DNA of 35,277 nucleotides, from positions 1-35,277 of the forward strand of contig URQZ01000012.1 in NCBI GenBank assembly GCA_900550255.1, given 5' to 3'. The stretch is from an uncultured Mycoplasmatota bacterium (lineage in GTDB: Bacteria > Bacillota_I > Bacilli_A > RF39 > UBA660). Below, in pieces: positions 25,731-34,722 of this stretch. How positions within the stretch are numbered: position 1 is the stretch's first letter; each line of letters opens with the position of its first letter. The notes under the pieces were generated by a model that was not told the origin of the DNA, did not search any database, and saw only the letters and a program-made list of their open reading frames with translations. Both the position numbers and the translations under genes were made by a program.

Positions 25731-26955
25731 CTAATCCCCTCTTTACTATCTCTGTTATTTTGGTAACAATATTTTTATTCTTTTTACTTCCTTCAATTGC
25801 TGAGTTATATACATCTAAAATTGATTCAGCATAATATTTAAGTGAATGTGCTTCTGCTGTTATTCTTGCTTGTTTTGCCATTTTTTCTAGTTGTTTTCTA
25901 TCTTTTATTGTTTCTAATAAAGCCATTTTATATTCTTTATCATCAGTAAAAGTTCGTCCATTTAAATGGTTAATTACTACATTACTAAAGCTTTCGTCCT
26001 CTATACATACAACTGGTAATGAGGCTGCCATTGCTTCTATTACTGTAAGTCCTTGCGTTTCAGTTTTAGATGCTGTTACAAAGACGTCAGCTAAATTATA
26101 ATAGTTTGGCATATCTTCCCAAGGAATAGCATTAGTAAATAAAATATTGTTTTTTATTTTTAGTTTTTCAGCCATCTGAATGTATTTCTCATAATCAGGT
26201 CCACTACCAACTATTAAAAGTTTTATTTTTTTATTTTTCTTTACTAAATCAACTTGAGCATTTATTAAAAGTTCAACATTTTTTTCTTGAGCTAGACGTC
26301 CAACATATAAAATAACAATATCATCTTTCTTTAGATTTAGTTCTTTTTTTATTTTAGCTATTTCTTCTTTACTAACATTTTCTTTATAAAATCTTTCTAC
26401 TTCTACACCAGTTGGTACAATGTGAACATTTTTATCAAATTTATATTTTTCTTTAAATAGTTTATAAGTTTTAGTACTAGGAACAATTAATTCTTTAGCT
26501 GTTTTATCACAATAAAATTTAGTTAAATATTCTACTATTTTTTTGCTTGATTTATCAAAATGCCCTTTGGTTATGTAATGGACATAATCTTCATACATCG
26601 TATGATAAGTATGAACGAGTGGAATTTGTAATTGTTTAGAAATAATACGGGCAAATGTTCCTATTCCAAATTCAGTATGTGAATGAATTACATCTAAATT
26701 CCATTTTTTTATTTTATTAATTGCCCTAATTGGATAAATTCCTGTTAAACGATAGTCATATATTCCAACGGGAATACCTGGAATTCTTATAACTGAGTCA
26801 TCTTCATCATACTTGTAACTCATATTTTCCGGATTAACAGTTACAATATATACTTTATGTCCTTTATCTGTTAATGCTTTTTGAAGCATTGTAATACTTG
26901 TTGATACTCCATTTATAAATGGTGGGTATGTATCTGTAAAAATACCTATACGCAT
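25717..26955 (-). CDS. GT4 glycosyltransferase, probable 1,2-diacylglycerol 3-glucosyltransferase
   Basis: Probably transfers a sugar to diacylglycerol to make the membrane glycolipid monoglucosyl-diacylglycerol. N-terminal MRIGIFTDTYPPFINGVSTS and HTYHTMYEDYVHY are typical of the alpha-glucosyl-diacylglycerol synthases of Mollicutes and Bacilli. The GT4 C-terminal half has ILYVGRLAQEKN and the nucleotide-sugar E-x7-E region (TETQGLTVIEAMA). At 412 residues there is a basic C-terminal tail. The start overlaps the flippase stop (TAATG), and the end overlaps tpiA. The lipid acceptor is inferred from family and neighbour; the sugar may differ. Confidence 0.88.
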   Translation of the reverse strand: MRIGIFTDTYPPFINGVSTSITMLQKALTDKGHKVYIVTVNPENMSYKYDEDDSVIRIPGIPVGIYDYRLTGIYPIRAINKIKKWNLDVIHSHTEFGIGTFARIISKQLQIPLVHTYHTMYEDYVHYITKGHFDKSSKKIVEYLTKFYCDKTAKELIVPSTKTYKLFKEKYKFDKNVHIVPTGVEVERFYKENVSKEEIAKIKKELNLKKDDIVILYVGRLAQEKNVELLINAQVDLVKKNKKIKLLIVGSGPDYEKYIQMAEKLKIKNNILFTNAIPWEDMPNYYNLADVFVTASKTETQGLTVIEAMAASLPVVCIEDESFSNVVINHLNGRTFTDDKEYKMALLETIKDRKQLEKMAKQARITAEAHSLKYYAESILDVYNSAIEGSKKNKNIVTKITEIVKRGLDGKE

Positions 26956-27965
26956 TATTTTTCCTTCTTCCTAATACCTAGTAAAATTGCTCCTAAAATC
27001 ATGGCAAAATAATAAGTTATAAAACGCCATAAAAGCATTATAGCATTTAGTTTGCTTCCCTTTATAAAGGATCCATAAAAAGTCATAAATCCATATTCTA
27101 ATCCACCTGTTCCTCCTGGAATTGGTACAAATGCTCCAATTAACATAACATATGATGATAAAACAATAGCTTCAATACCAGTATAACTTGATATTCCCAT
27201 GGCATAAGCTAATGTTAAAGGAATTAAATAAGAACTTATTAGTCCTATAAAATGAACAAAAATTAATTTTATAAAAAGTTTTTTATCTTGAAGAAGAATT
27301 TTTGCTCCTTGATGAAATTCATTTAAATACTCATTAAATTGTTTTATTTTTTCGTCTTTATTCTTAACAAGGTGTATTTTATTTAAAACTTTAATTATAA
27401 ATTTCATTAAAATTTTGTTTATTTTTTTAGTACAAGTTAATAAAAATAAAGCTACAATAACAATAAAGTTAACAAGAAAACCTACCACTACTAAATTTTT
27501 AAGTAAATCATTTTCTTTTAATAGAACAAAATGATGATTATATACAATGGCAATTATTCCAAGTAATACTAAAGCTATTTGGTAAACAATAAAATTAACA
27601 ATCGAAACATTTGTTGCTTCGGTTATTTTTAATTTTGATTTTTTTAATGAATATATTTCATATGGTTGACCACCAACAGCAAAAGGAGTTATTGCGTGGA
27701 AAAAGTTTGTTTCTAAAACTAATCGCATTCCTTGTTTTATACTATAATCTTTTTTAAAGATATTAGCTATTCTAGTAGTTGCGATTGCTTTAAAAAACCA
27801 GAAACTAATGGCTAATAAAAATGATATTACTAGCCAAAATATATTTACGTTTATTATTTCATTTATAATTGTATTAAAATTATCCTTTAAGGAAAAATAC
27901 AATACTAAACAAGTTACTAAAGCTAAAACAATTACATTAGCAACTTTTTTTAATTTTTCATTCAT
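26955..27965 (-). CDS. Flippase-like membrane protein (LPG synthase TM / UPF0104 family)
   Basis: About eight hydrophobic segments across 336 residues, with ITPFAVGGQPYEIYSL near 90 and PIPGGTGGLEYGF near 285, the signatures of the membrane domain of MprF and of stand-alone relatives. There is no C-terminal acyl-phosphatidylglycerol synthase domain. Next to a diacylglycerol glucosyltransferase, it may move the glycolipid across the membrane; this is inference. The ATG at 27965 overlaps the pgk stop (ATGAATGA), with AGAGGA upstream. Confidence 0.85.
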   Translation of the reverse strand: MNEKLKKVANVIVLALVTCLVLYFSLKDNFNTIINEIINVNIFWLVISFLLAISFWFFKAIATTRIANIFKKDYSIKQGMRLVLETNFFHAITPFAVGGQPYEIYSLKKSKLKITEATNVSIVNFIVYQIALVLLGIIAIVYNHHFVLLKENDLLKNLVVVGFLVNFIVIVALFLLTCTKKINKILMKFIIKVLNKIHLVKNKDEKIKQFNEYLNEFHQGAKILLQDKKLFIKLIFVHFIGLISSYLIPLTLAYAMGISSYTGIEAIVLSSYVMLIGAFVPIPGGTGGLEYGFMTFYGSFIKGSKLNAIMLLWRFITYYFAMILGAILLGIRKKEK

Positions 27966-29148
27966 TTTTATCCTCTATTATTTCAATTCCTGGTAATTTT
28001 TTTCCTTCTAGCATTTCAAGTGATGCTCCCCCGCCTGTTGAAATAAAGGAAACACTATCTTTATAACCAAATTCTATTATGGCTGCACCTGTATCTCCTC
28101 CACCAACAATTTTTTTAGCATCAATATCTTTTAAGACTTCACAGATTTTTTTTGTTCCATTACTAAAATTTTCTATTTCAAAATACCCAAGCGGTCCATT
28201 CCAAATAATTGTTTTGCTTTTTTGTAGATATTGTTTAAATAGTTTGACAGTGTTATAACCAATGTCTAGCCCTATTTCATTTTCTTTTATTTCGTTTATA
28301 AAGCATTCTCTTGGAGTGACTTCATCACTTATTTCTAACGCATTTACCGAGTCAATTGGTAATATTATTTTATCACTATATTTTTTTAAAACATTTTTAC
28401 AAAAATCAATACTTTCCTCATCTAAAAGTGATGATCCAATTTCAATTCCACTGGCTTTTAGAAATGTATAGGCCATTGCTCCTCCAATTAAAATATAATC
28501 AGCAATATTAACAAGATTTTCAATTACACCTATTTTGTCTTTGACTTTTGAACCACCTAAGATAACCGTAAATGGTCTTTGAGGATTTTTTATTGTTTGT
28601 TCTATTTCTTTTATTTCTTTTTCAATCAAAAAACCAATTCCGTTTGGAAGATTAGAAGCAATTCCAACATTTGAGGCATGACTTCTATGACTTGTTCCAA
28701 ATGCATCATTTATATAAATATCTCCCAATGATGCCCAATATTTTCCCAATTCTTCTGAATTTGAGCTTTCTGCTTTATTATTTAAATCTTCAAATCTCGT
28801 ATTTTCCATCAAAAGAATTTCACCAGGTTTTAATTCTGAGATGGCATCTTCTAAAATCTTACCTCTTGTTTCATCAACAAAGATAATTTCTTTATCTAAT
28901 AATTCACTTAGTCTTAAAGCTACTGGTTCTAAAGTATTTTTTATTTTGTCTTCTTCTGTTTTTATACGTCCTAAATGTGACATTAAAATAACTTTTGCAT
29001 TATTACTTATAGCATAGTTTATTGTTTCTAAACTTGCTTTTATTCTATTATCATCGATTATTTCTCCATCTTTAATAGGAACATTAAAATCTACCCTTAT
29101 TATTACTTTTTTACCACTTAAGTCATAATCTCTAATTGTTTTTTTCAT
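27958..29148 (-). CDS. pgk: Phosphoglycerate kinase
   Basis: Glycolytic enzyme forming ATP from 1,3-bisphosphoglycerate. Conserved parts: VIIRVDFNVP (N-terminal substrate site), LMSHLGR, FGTSHRSHAS, FTVILGGSKVKDK, IWNGPLGYFE and IVGGGDTGAA (nucleotide site). At 396 residues it is complete. The frame extends seven codons upstream, but ATG at 29148 with AAGGAG six bases before it and MKKTIRDYDL as start is clear. It ends in TGA. It lies 10 bases after the pilin-LamG gene and is coupled to the flippase gene. Confidence 0.97.
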   Translation of the reverse strand: MKKTIRDYDLSGKKVIIRVDFNVPIKDGEIIDDNRIKASLETINYAISNNAKVILMSHLGRIKTEEDKIKNTLEPVALRLSELLDKEIIFVDETRGKILEDAISELKPGEILLMENTRFEDLNNKAESSNSEELGKYWASLGDIYINDAFGTSHRSHASNVGIASNLPNGIGFLIEKEIKEIEQTIKNPQRPFTVILGGSKVKDKIGVIENLVNIADYILIGGAMAYTFLKASGIEIGSSLLDEESIDFCKNVLKKYSDKIILPIDSVNALEISDEVTPRECFINEIKENEIGLDIGYNTVKLFKQYLQKSKTIIWNGPLGYFEIENFSNGTKKICEVLKDIDAKKIVGGGDTGAAIIEFGYKDSVSFISTGGGASLEMLEGKKLPGIEIIEDKNE

Positions 29149-29158
29149 GTTTTTCTCC

Positions 29159-30211
29159 TTATATTCCATATCTTTTTTTATCTAAGTTATAATTTTTAGT
29201 TATTTCTAATTGAGTTAAAGCCCTACTGTATAAAGCTGCGCGTTTCATATCTATATTTCCAGGATTTGTTACTTTATAATTACCGGAACTATCAACAGTT
29301 GGATTTCCACCAATAGCTATACTGACTGGACTAGCTTTAATTGTATCACTTATAGAAAGTGAAGCCTTTGATACACCATTCACATATATCTTCATATTAC
29401 TACCATCATATGTTCCAGTTATAGTATACCAAACATTTGGTGATATTGTTGTTTTAACTGTTGCATAACCTTTTTTTGAGACTAAAAATAAATTAAAATA
29501 TATTTCACCACTACTATTATAACCTAGTCCACCGCCAGCTCCTTCCCAATTACCAAAAAATTCAGTTGTTTTTATTTCATTTATTTTTACAACTATTTCA
29601 AATGTTATCCCATCTGAAAATTCTCGATTTTTATAACCTACTTCAACATTATCATCTACGCCATCAAAACTTAGATACTCCTTATTCCAACCATTATCAA
29701 ATCCTCTTAATTGTGCCATTGTTTCATCAGATACAGTGCTTAAATTTTTTAGATAGCTAGTTCCATTTGTTGTAATGGGTTTTTTATAAGCATCATATAA
29801 AGAAAGAAGACTTTCAGTATTATATTGTGACAAGCCAAAATCTCCTTCTGAAATATACTCGTAATTTAATTCATTATTATTTTTAGTTACCTTAATACAC
29901 CCGTTTTCATTAATTTCAGTTTTTGTTTTTGGATTTGTCATTTTTTTACTCAAAAACTGATTTTCAATCAAATCAGAAATAGATATGTAGTCTATAGTTC
30001 CATTTTCTGAAAATTGGCTATATATTTCACTATTTGATTCAATATATGCTTCTGTTGCCAAAAATAGATTTTTTTCAAATCCTTTATATTCACTATCTTT
30101 AGTATTTCTTAACAATCCTGTAGCATAAGGAAATGTTACTAATACAATAATTGATAGTATTACAAAAACACCTAATAATTCAACTAAAGTAAATCCCTTT
30201 TTATATGACAT
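29159..30211 (-). CDS. Type IV pilin-like protein fused to a LamG/concanavalin A-like lectin domain
   Basis: A class III prepilin signal starts at residue 1 (MSYKKGFTLVELLG, cleavage after Gly6, Glu at +5) and continues into a hydrophobic helix to about 30. Then come a helical pilin body (about 35-110), a linker, and from about 178 to 345 a LamG-type jelly roll: YLSFDGVDDNVEVG, WYTITGTYDGSNMKIYVNG and DMKRAALYSRALTQLEI are typical of LamG_3 domains. A minor pilin carrying a glycan-binding head is likely. AGGTGA lies four bases before ATG at 30211. It sits between gapA and pgk, and its own promoter may also drive pgk. Confidence 0.9.
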   Translation of the reverse strand: MSYKKGFTLVELLGVFVILSIIVLVTFPYATGLLRNTKDSEYKGFEKNLFLATEAYIESNSEIYSQFSENGTIDYISISDLIENQFLSKKMTNPKTKTEINENGCIKVTKNNNELNYEYISEGDFGLSQYNTESLLSLYDAYKKPITTNGTSYLKNLSTVSDETMAQLRGFDNGWNKEYLSFDGVDDNVEVGYKNREFSDGITFEIVVKINEIKTTEFFGNWEGAGGGLGYNSSGEIYFNLFLVSKKGYATVKTTISPNVWYTITGTYDGSNMKIYVNGVSKASLSISDTIKASPVSIAIGGNPTVDSSGNYKVTNPGNIDMKRAALYSRALTQLEITKNYNLDKKRYGI

Positions 30212-30236
30212 ATTATCACCTATTCTCACTATATCT

Positions 30237-30265
30237 ATTTTATACTAAAAGTCAAGTATTTTCAA
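30237..30265 (-). promoter_or_regulatory. Promoter of the pilin-LamG gene (and perhaps pgk)
   Basis: Minus strand TTGAAA (30260-30265), 17-base spacer, TAAAAT (30237-30242), just after the gapA terminator. An overlapping TTGACT-16-TATAGT is also present but would leave almost no leader. Confidence 0.55.
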
Positions 30266-30275
30266 GTTATTTAAA

Positions 30276-30300
30276 AAACCAGAATAAATAATTCTGGTTT
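30276..30300 (-). terminator. Terminator after gapA
   Basis: Minus-strand stem AAACCAGAAT / ATTCTGGTTT, 5-base loop, then T-run. It separates gapA from the pilin-LamG/pgk unit. Confidence 0.85.
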
Positions 30301-30306
30301 AATGTT

Positions 30307-31317
30307 TTAGATAAATTTTTTTAAGTATTTTACTGTTCTGATCATTTGTGAAGTATAACCATTTTCATTATCATACCAAGCAACAACTTGAACATGATAA
30401 GTATCATCATCGATTTTTGAAACTAAAGTTTGAGTAGCATCAAAAATTGATCCATAAGTAGTTCCTATAATATCAGTTGAAACTAAAGGTTCTTCTGTAT
30501 AACCAAATGATTCATTAGAAGCGTTTTTCATAACTTCATTAATTTTTTCAACAGTTATATCCCTACCTTTAACTACAGCAACTAAAATAGTTGTTGATCC
30601 TGTAATCACAGGTACTCTTTGAGCTGAACCTATTAGTTTTCCATTTAATTCTGGAATAACTAAACCAATTGCTTTGGCAGCTCCTGTTGAATTTGGAACA
30701 ATGTTAGATGCTCCTGCTCTAGCTCTTCTAAGATCACCTTTACGATGTGGCCCATCTAAAATCATTTGATCTCCTGTATATGCATGAACAGTAGTCATAA
30801 TTCCACTTTCAATTGGTGCGAATTTATTTAAGGTGTTTGCCATTGGAGCTAGACAGTTAGTTGTACAAGATGCTCCACTAATTACATTATCATTTGATGT
30901 TATAATGTCTTCATTTACTCCATAAACAACGGTTGGTAAATCATTGCCTGCTGGTGCTGATATTACAACTTTTTTAGCGCCTGCTTCAATATGAGCAGAG
31001 GCTTTTTCTTTTGAAGTAAAGAAACCTGTACATTCTAAAACTACATCAACTTCTAATTCTTTCCATGGTAAATTTTTAGGATCAGCTTCTTTATATATTT
31101 TTATTTCTTTTCCATCGACAATTATATAATCTTCTCTAGATTCTACAGTATGTCCTTCATATCTTTTTTGGGCTGTATCATATTTTAATAGATGGGCAAG
31201 CATATCAGGACTAGTTAAGTCATTAATTGCTACTACTTCATATCCATCTAATTCAAACATTTGTCTAAATGCGAGTCTTCCTATTCTTCCAAATCCATTA
31301 ATTGCTACTTTTATCAT
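30307..31317 (-). CDS. gapA: Glyceraldehyde-3-phosphate dehydrogenase, NAD-type
   Basis: Glycolytic oxidation of glyceraldehyde 3-phosphate. It has the NAD-binding GFGRIGRLAFRQ with Asp33 (AINDLT), indicating NAD preference, and the active-site Cys151 (SGASCTTNCL) with His178 (TTVHAYTGDQ). At 336 residues it is complete, with the usual C-terminus WYDNENGYTSQM. ATG at 31317 follows AAGGAG. It lies 14 bases after the kinase-like gene, in the same direction, and is closed by its own terminator. Confidence 0.98.
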   Translation of the reverse strand: MIKVAINGFGRIGRLAFRQMFELDGYEVVAINDLTSPDMLAHLLKYDTAQKRYEGHTVESREDYIIVDGKEIKIYKEADPKNLPWKELEVDVVLECTGFFTSKEKASAHIEAGAKKVVISAPAGNDLPTVVYGVNEDIITSNDNVISGASCTTNCLAPMANTLNKFAPIESGIMTTVHAYTGDQMILDGPHRKGDLRRARAGASNIVPNSTGAAKAIGLVIPELNGKLIGSAQRVPVITGSTTILVAVVKGRDITVEKINEVMKNASNESFGYTEEPLVSTDIIGTTYGSIFDATQTLVSKIDDDTYHVQVVAWYDNENGYTSQMIRTVKYLKKFI

Positions 31318-31331
31318 TTTATCTCTCCTTT

Positions 31332-32993
31332 TTATTTAAAGCAACTTCCACCAATAAATTCTCTTAATACAGAATCTTTTGGAACGTCATCACTTGGTAT
31401 TGGTAATATATTTCTAAGTAAATTTATAAGTCTTAATGCTTCTGGATAATTTTCATCTGTCTCTTCTACTGAGAAAAGCAATGGTTCTGCATATGTTTTT
31501 AAAATTCCCATTTCATAAACAAGAGCAGAGTTTACTATAACATCAGCATCATCTTGATATGGGAAGATGAATTTTTCTTCGCCTTCTCTAATTGTTTTCC
31601 ACATTTTTAAGGTAGTGCTAGAGTTATAGCTACGATATTTATTGTCACGAATAATTCTTCTTAGTTTTCTTGTGTCGCTAGTATGAATACGATTGTGATT
31701 ATCTACATTAAGTTGTGTTAAAGCACTTATGTATATTTTATATTTATTTTTTCTTTCAATTGATAATGTAAGGTCATCATTAAGTCCGTGCAATCCTTCA
31801 ATGATTATCATATCATCTTTTCCTATTTTTAATTTTTTACCGTTATATTCTCTTTTTCCAAGTAAAAAATTATATTCTGGAAGTTCAACTGTTTCACCTT
31901 CTAAAAGTTTAGTTAAATGCTTATTAAATAAAGTCACATCAACAGCATTTAATGATTCTGTATCTAATTCTCCATTTGGAAGTCTTGGTGTTTTATCACG
32001 ATTATAAAAGTAATCATCTATTGATATTTGATGTGTTTTTATTCCTTTACTTTGTAAGTATACTTCTAATTTTTTTGAGGTTGTTGTTTTACCAGATGAA
32101 GATGGTCCAGCTATTAAAACTAATCGAACATTATTTTTATTATTATATATTTTTTCAGCAATGTTTGATAATTGATTGTTATAATAAGTTTCTGATAATC
32201 TTATTAGTTCGTTATATTTACCTTGTGAAATGATTTCGTTTAAGTCTGCAGCATTACTAATGCCAATTGTTTGACACCATTTCGCAAAGTTGTCAAAACT
32301 ATTAAATAATTTTTCATGATGAACATAATCTAGAGTACATTCTGGATTATATGTATCAGGATAACTTAAAACAAAACCTTCTCCTTTAATATAAGTAAGT
32401 TTAAAATCATCAATTTGTCCTGTACTATAAGCTAAATCTCCATAAAAATAATCATATATATCGTCAATACGATATAAATTAATATAGCTATTACTTATAT
32501 ATTTTAAAACTTTAACTTTATCTTCTTGTTTTTTCTTTTTGAAGAATTTTATAGCATCAAATCTTGAAACACTTACTTTATTAATAATATAGTCTGTTTT
32601 AGAAATTTCTTTCATTTTTTCTTCAATTTTTTTAATAATTGTTTTATTGATGTTTTCATTTGTTATTTTAGCATAAAATCCTTTATCAATTGAATTTTCA
32701 ATAATTACTTCGGTATCATTACCTAGTACTTTTTTTATTGCTACAATAAGTAAAAATTGAGCTGTTCTACCATATATACTATTTCCAACTCCACTACTTC
32801 GATCGTAGAAATCGATACTACAACTTCTTGTTATTGGTTCATTTAATTCTGTCATATTATTATCAACTTTACCAATTAAAATAGGATAATTGTAGTATTT
32901 AGAAAATGATTCACTTATTTTTTTTAAAGAAGTCCCTGTTAAAAATTCTTTTGTTTCTAAATTTTTATAATTAACTTTAATTGTTCTTGGCAT
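31332..32993 (-). CDS. Nucleoside (uridine) kinase with TGS/ThrRS-like N-terminus
   Basis: 553 residues. The N-terminal part resembles the TGS and editing-type domains of threonyl-tRNA synthetase (residues about 1-180). The C-terminal half (about 285-500) is a P-loop kinase of the uridine kinase/phosphoribulokinase type: LIAGPSSSGKTT (295-304), ISIDDYFYNRDKTP and IIEGLHGLND. This fusion is well known in Firmicutes and is annotated as uridine kinase family or nucleoside kinase; the phosphorylated substrate and the use of the TGS part are not clear. ATG at 32993 follows AGAGGG. It is followed closely by gapA. Confidence 0.9.
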   Translation of the reverse strand: MPRTIKVNYKNLETKEFLTGTSLKKISESFSKYYNYPILIGKVDNNMTELNEPITRSCSIDFYDRSSGVGNSIYGRTAQFLLIVAIKKVLGNDTEVIIENSIDKGFYAKITNENINKTIIKKIEEKMKEISKTDYIINKVSVSRFDAIKFFKKKKQEDKVKVLKYISNSYINLYRIDDIYDYFYGDLAYSTGQIDDFKLTYIKGEGFVLSYPDTYNPECTLDYVHHEKLFNSFDNFAKWCQTIGISNAADLNEIISQGKYNELIRLSETYYNNQLSNIAEKIYNNKNNVRLVLIAGPSSSGKTTTSKKLEVYLQSKGIKTHQISIDDYFYNRDKTPRLPNGELDTESLNAVDVTLFNKHLTKLLEGETVELPEYNFLLGKREYNGKKLKIGKDDMIIIEGLHGLNDDLTLSIERKNKYKIYISALTQLNVDNHNRIHTSDTRKLRRIIRDNKYRSYNSSTTLKMWKTIREGEEKFIFPYQDDADVIVNSALVYEMGILKTYAEPLLFSVEETDENYPEALRLINLLRNILPIPSDDVPKDSVLREFIGGSCFK

Positions 32994-33111
32994 ATTATCC
33001 CTCTATTCTTTTTACTATATATATGATATCAAAAAATGAACAATTTGTCACATAATTTGTTGAATATTTTATCTGATTTAGTTCTATTATAAATATAGAG
33101 AGGATGATTAG

Positions 33112-33684
33112 ATGAGTTTAGTTCCTACTGTTATTGAAAAAAGTAGTAATGGCGAACGTGTTTATGATATATATTCTAGATTATTAAAAGATCGTATTAT
33201 TATTATTTCTGGTGAAATAAATGATATTAATTCAAATACAATTGTTGCTGAGCTTCTTTATTTAGATTCACTTAATAATGATGATATTAGCATATATATT
33301 AATTCTCCAGGTGGTAGTGTCACAGCTGGAATGGCAATATATGATACGATGAATTTTGTTAAAAGTGATGTTTCTACAATATGTGTAGGAATGGCTGCAA
33401 GTATGGGAGCTTTTTTACTTTCTAGTGGGTGTAAAGGTAAAAGATATGTTCTTCCAAATAGTGAGGTTATGATTCATCAACCACTTGGTGGTGCTCAAGG
33501 GCAAGCTACTGAAATAAAAATAGCAGCTGAACGTATTTTAAAATTAAAAGATAAATTAAATCATATTTTATCTAAAAATACTGGTAAATCTTTAAAAATT
33601 ATAGAAAAAGATACAGAAAGAGATAATTTTATGACAGCAAGCGAAGCCTTAGAATATGGTATTGTCGATGAAATATTAAAATAA
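33112..33684 (+). CDS. clpP: ATP-dependent Clp protease proteolytic subunit
   Basis: Barrel-forming serine protease working with Clp ATPases. The triad is Ser97 (GMAASMGAFL), His122 (VMIHQPLGG) and Asp171 (TERDNFMTA), and NSPGGSVTAG forms the oxyanion loop. At 190 residues it is full length. ATG at 33112 has AGAGG nine bases before it. A TATAAA at 33088-33093 may be the -10; no CtsR box could be identified. An IS30-type element lies just past its terminator. Confidence 0.97.
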   Translation: MSLVPTVIEKSSNGERVYDIYSRLLKDRIIIISGEINDINSNTIVAELLYLDSLNNDDISIYINSPGGSVTAGMAIYDTMNFVKSDVSTICVGMAASMGAFLLSSGCKGKRYVLPNSEVMIHQPLGGAQGQATEIKIAAERILKLKDKLNHILSKNTGKSLKIIEKDTERDNFMTASEALEYGIVDEILK

Positions 33685-33696
33685 ATTATTATAATA

Positions 33697-33723
33697 AAAA
33701 TCACTTAATTTGAAGTGATTTTT
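33697..33723 (+). terminator. Terminator after clpP
   Basis: Stem AAAATCACTT / AAGTGATTTT with a 6-base loop and one further T. Confidence 0.8.
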
Positions 33724-33738
33724 CCTAAATTGAAATTT

Positions 33739-33766
33739 CAACCGCACCACAAAGGTGTGGTTTTTT
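33739..33766 (+). terminator. Terminator-like hairpin at the left end of the IS
   Basis: CCGCACC pairs with GGTGTGG (one G-U) around ACAAA, followed by TTTTTT. It uses part of the inverted repeat and would protect the transposase from read-through out of clpP. Confidence 0.55.
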
Positions 33767-33806
33767 GATACAATAAAAGAGCCCCACCAGCCAGGAGGAC
33801 TCATAT

Positions 33807-34607
33807 ATGAATTATACACAATTAACAGAAAAAAAGAAAGATAGACATAACAGAAAAATATAAAATATTTATTGATTATTTATATTCACATTATGATAGA
33901 AGAAATAATTCAGTAGAAGTATGTATATATATGTTTAAAAAAAGATATCGAACAGTTAAATGTCCATCAACCAAACAAGTTTATAATTGGATTAATCAAA
34001 GAAAAATAAATATAAATAAAAATGATATGTGTTATAAAAGAAGAAAAAATAAAATAAAAGGTGGATGATGAAGCATACCAAATGGAATTTAGATAATAAA
34101 ACAGTATTACCAATTAGTTTAAGGCCAAAATATATAGATAAAAGGGATGAACCAGGACATTTAGAAATAGATTCAATACTAGAAAAAAAGAATGAACAAG
34201 ACTCATTAATATCGATTGTAGATAGATGTACAAGAAGATTATGGTTAATAAAATCAAACTACAAGAATGAATACTACACAGCAAATCTTATATACAACTA
34301 TATAGTAAAAAATGATATAGACGTAAAATCAATAACAGTAGATAATGGATTAGAATTTCAGGCATTAGGAATAACAGCCAAAAAATTAGGAGTAAAGCTT
34401 TATAAATGTGATCCATATTGTTCATTTCAAAGAGGAACTAATGAAAGAACAAATGCATTAGTAAGAAGATATATACCAAAAGGAGAATCAATAAAGTTAA
34501 AACCACAAATATATTTAGATGATATTTGTTTTAATATAAATAGTATGCCTAGAAAAATATTTGACTATAAATGTGTTTATGATTTAGAATTAGATTATTA
34601 TAAATAG
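33807..34607 (+). pseudogene. IS30-type transposase, frame-disrupted and lacking a full N-terminal HTH
   Basis: ATG at 33807 behind AGGAGG reads MNYTQLTEKKK and then stops at 33861-33863. After a +1 shift at an A7 tract (33829-33835) the frame continues with KYKIFIDYLYSHY and the IS30-typical CPSTKQVYNWINQ, ending at TGA 34064-34066. A third segment starts at ATG 34065 in the original frame and holds the catalytic domain: Asp in PGHLEIDSI, Asp in SITVDNGLEF and Glu in RGTNERTNAL (DDE). About 30-50 residues of the usual N-terminal helix-turn-helix are missing. The catalytic part is intact, but a full transposase is unlikely unless the two shifts are programmed. Confidence 0.8.
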
Positions 34608-34632
34608 TGGTGCGGTTGAAATTACAAAAAAG

Positions 34633-34654
34633 AAAAATTTTTTCAAAATTTTTA
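34633..34654 (-). terminator. Weak A/T-only hairpin after the right-end pilin gene
   Basis: Minus-strand AAAAATTTT / AAATTTTT with loop GAAA, followed by CTTTTTT, about 70 bases past the pilin stop. The stem has no G-C pairs. The rest of 34624-34722 shows nothing else. Confidence 0.3.
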
Positions 34655-34722
34655 CTTATTAATTTGCTTTAGTTTATTCATACTTTTTATTTTATGACTA
34701 TAACTTTTTTCTTTCATACTTC

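Larger units (their letters stand above)
33734..34623 (+). mobile_element. Compact IS30-family-like element with 17-bp inverted repeats
   Basis: Perfect terminal inverted repeats AATTTCAACCGCACCAC (33734-33750) and its complement (34607-34623) enclose one transposase region in an 890-base element, shorter than normal IS30 elements (about 1-1.2 kb). The left end also forms a hairpin with T-run. I could not define a clear target duplication. It sits between clpP and the pilin-like gene; the transposase is interrupted, so it is probably non-autonomous. Confidence 0.85.

Noticed and set aside
33001..33111. CtsR or other heat-shock operator before clpP
   Set aside because: No tandem GTCAAA-type repeat could be recognised; AT-rich matches are too loose.
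33829..33842. Programmed -1 frameshift at the A_AAA_AAG heptamer in the IS transposase
   Set aside because: A -1 shift runs into TAG within three codons; continuation needs +1, so an indel is more likely.
34624..34722. DGR template repeat or reverse transcriptase next to the variable pilin
   Set aside because: The 99 bases are plain AT-rich sequence without similarity to the pilin tail, and no reverse transcriptase motif occurs anywhere in the window, so the other DGR parts must lie elsewhere if they exist.
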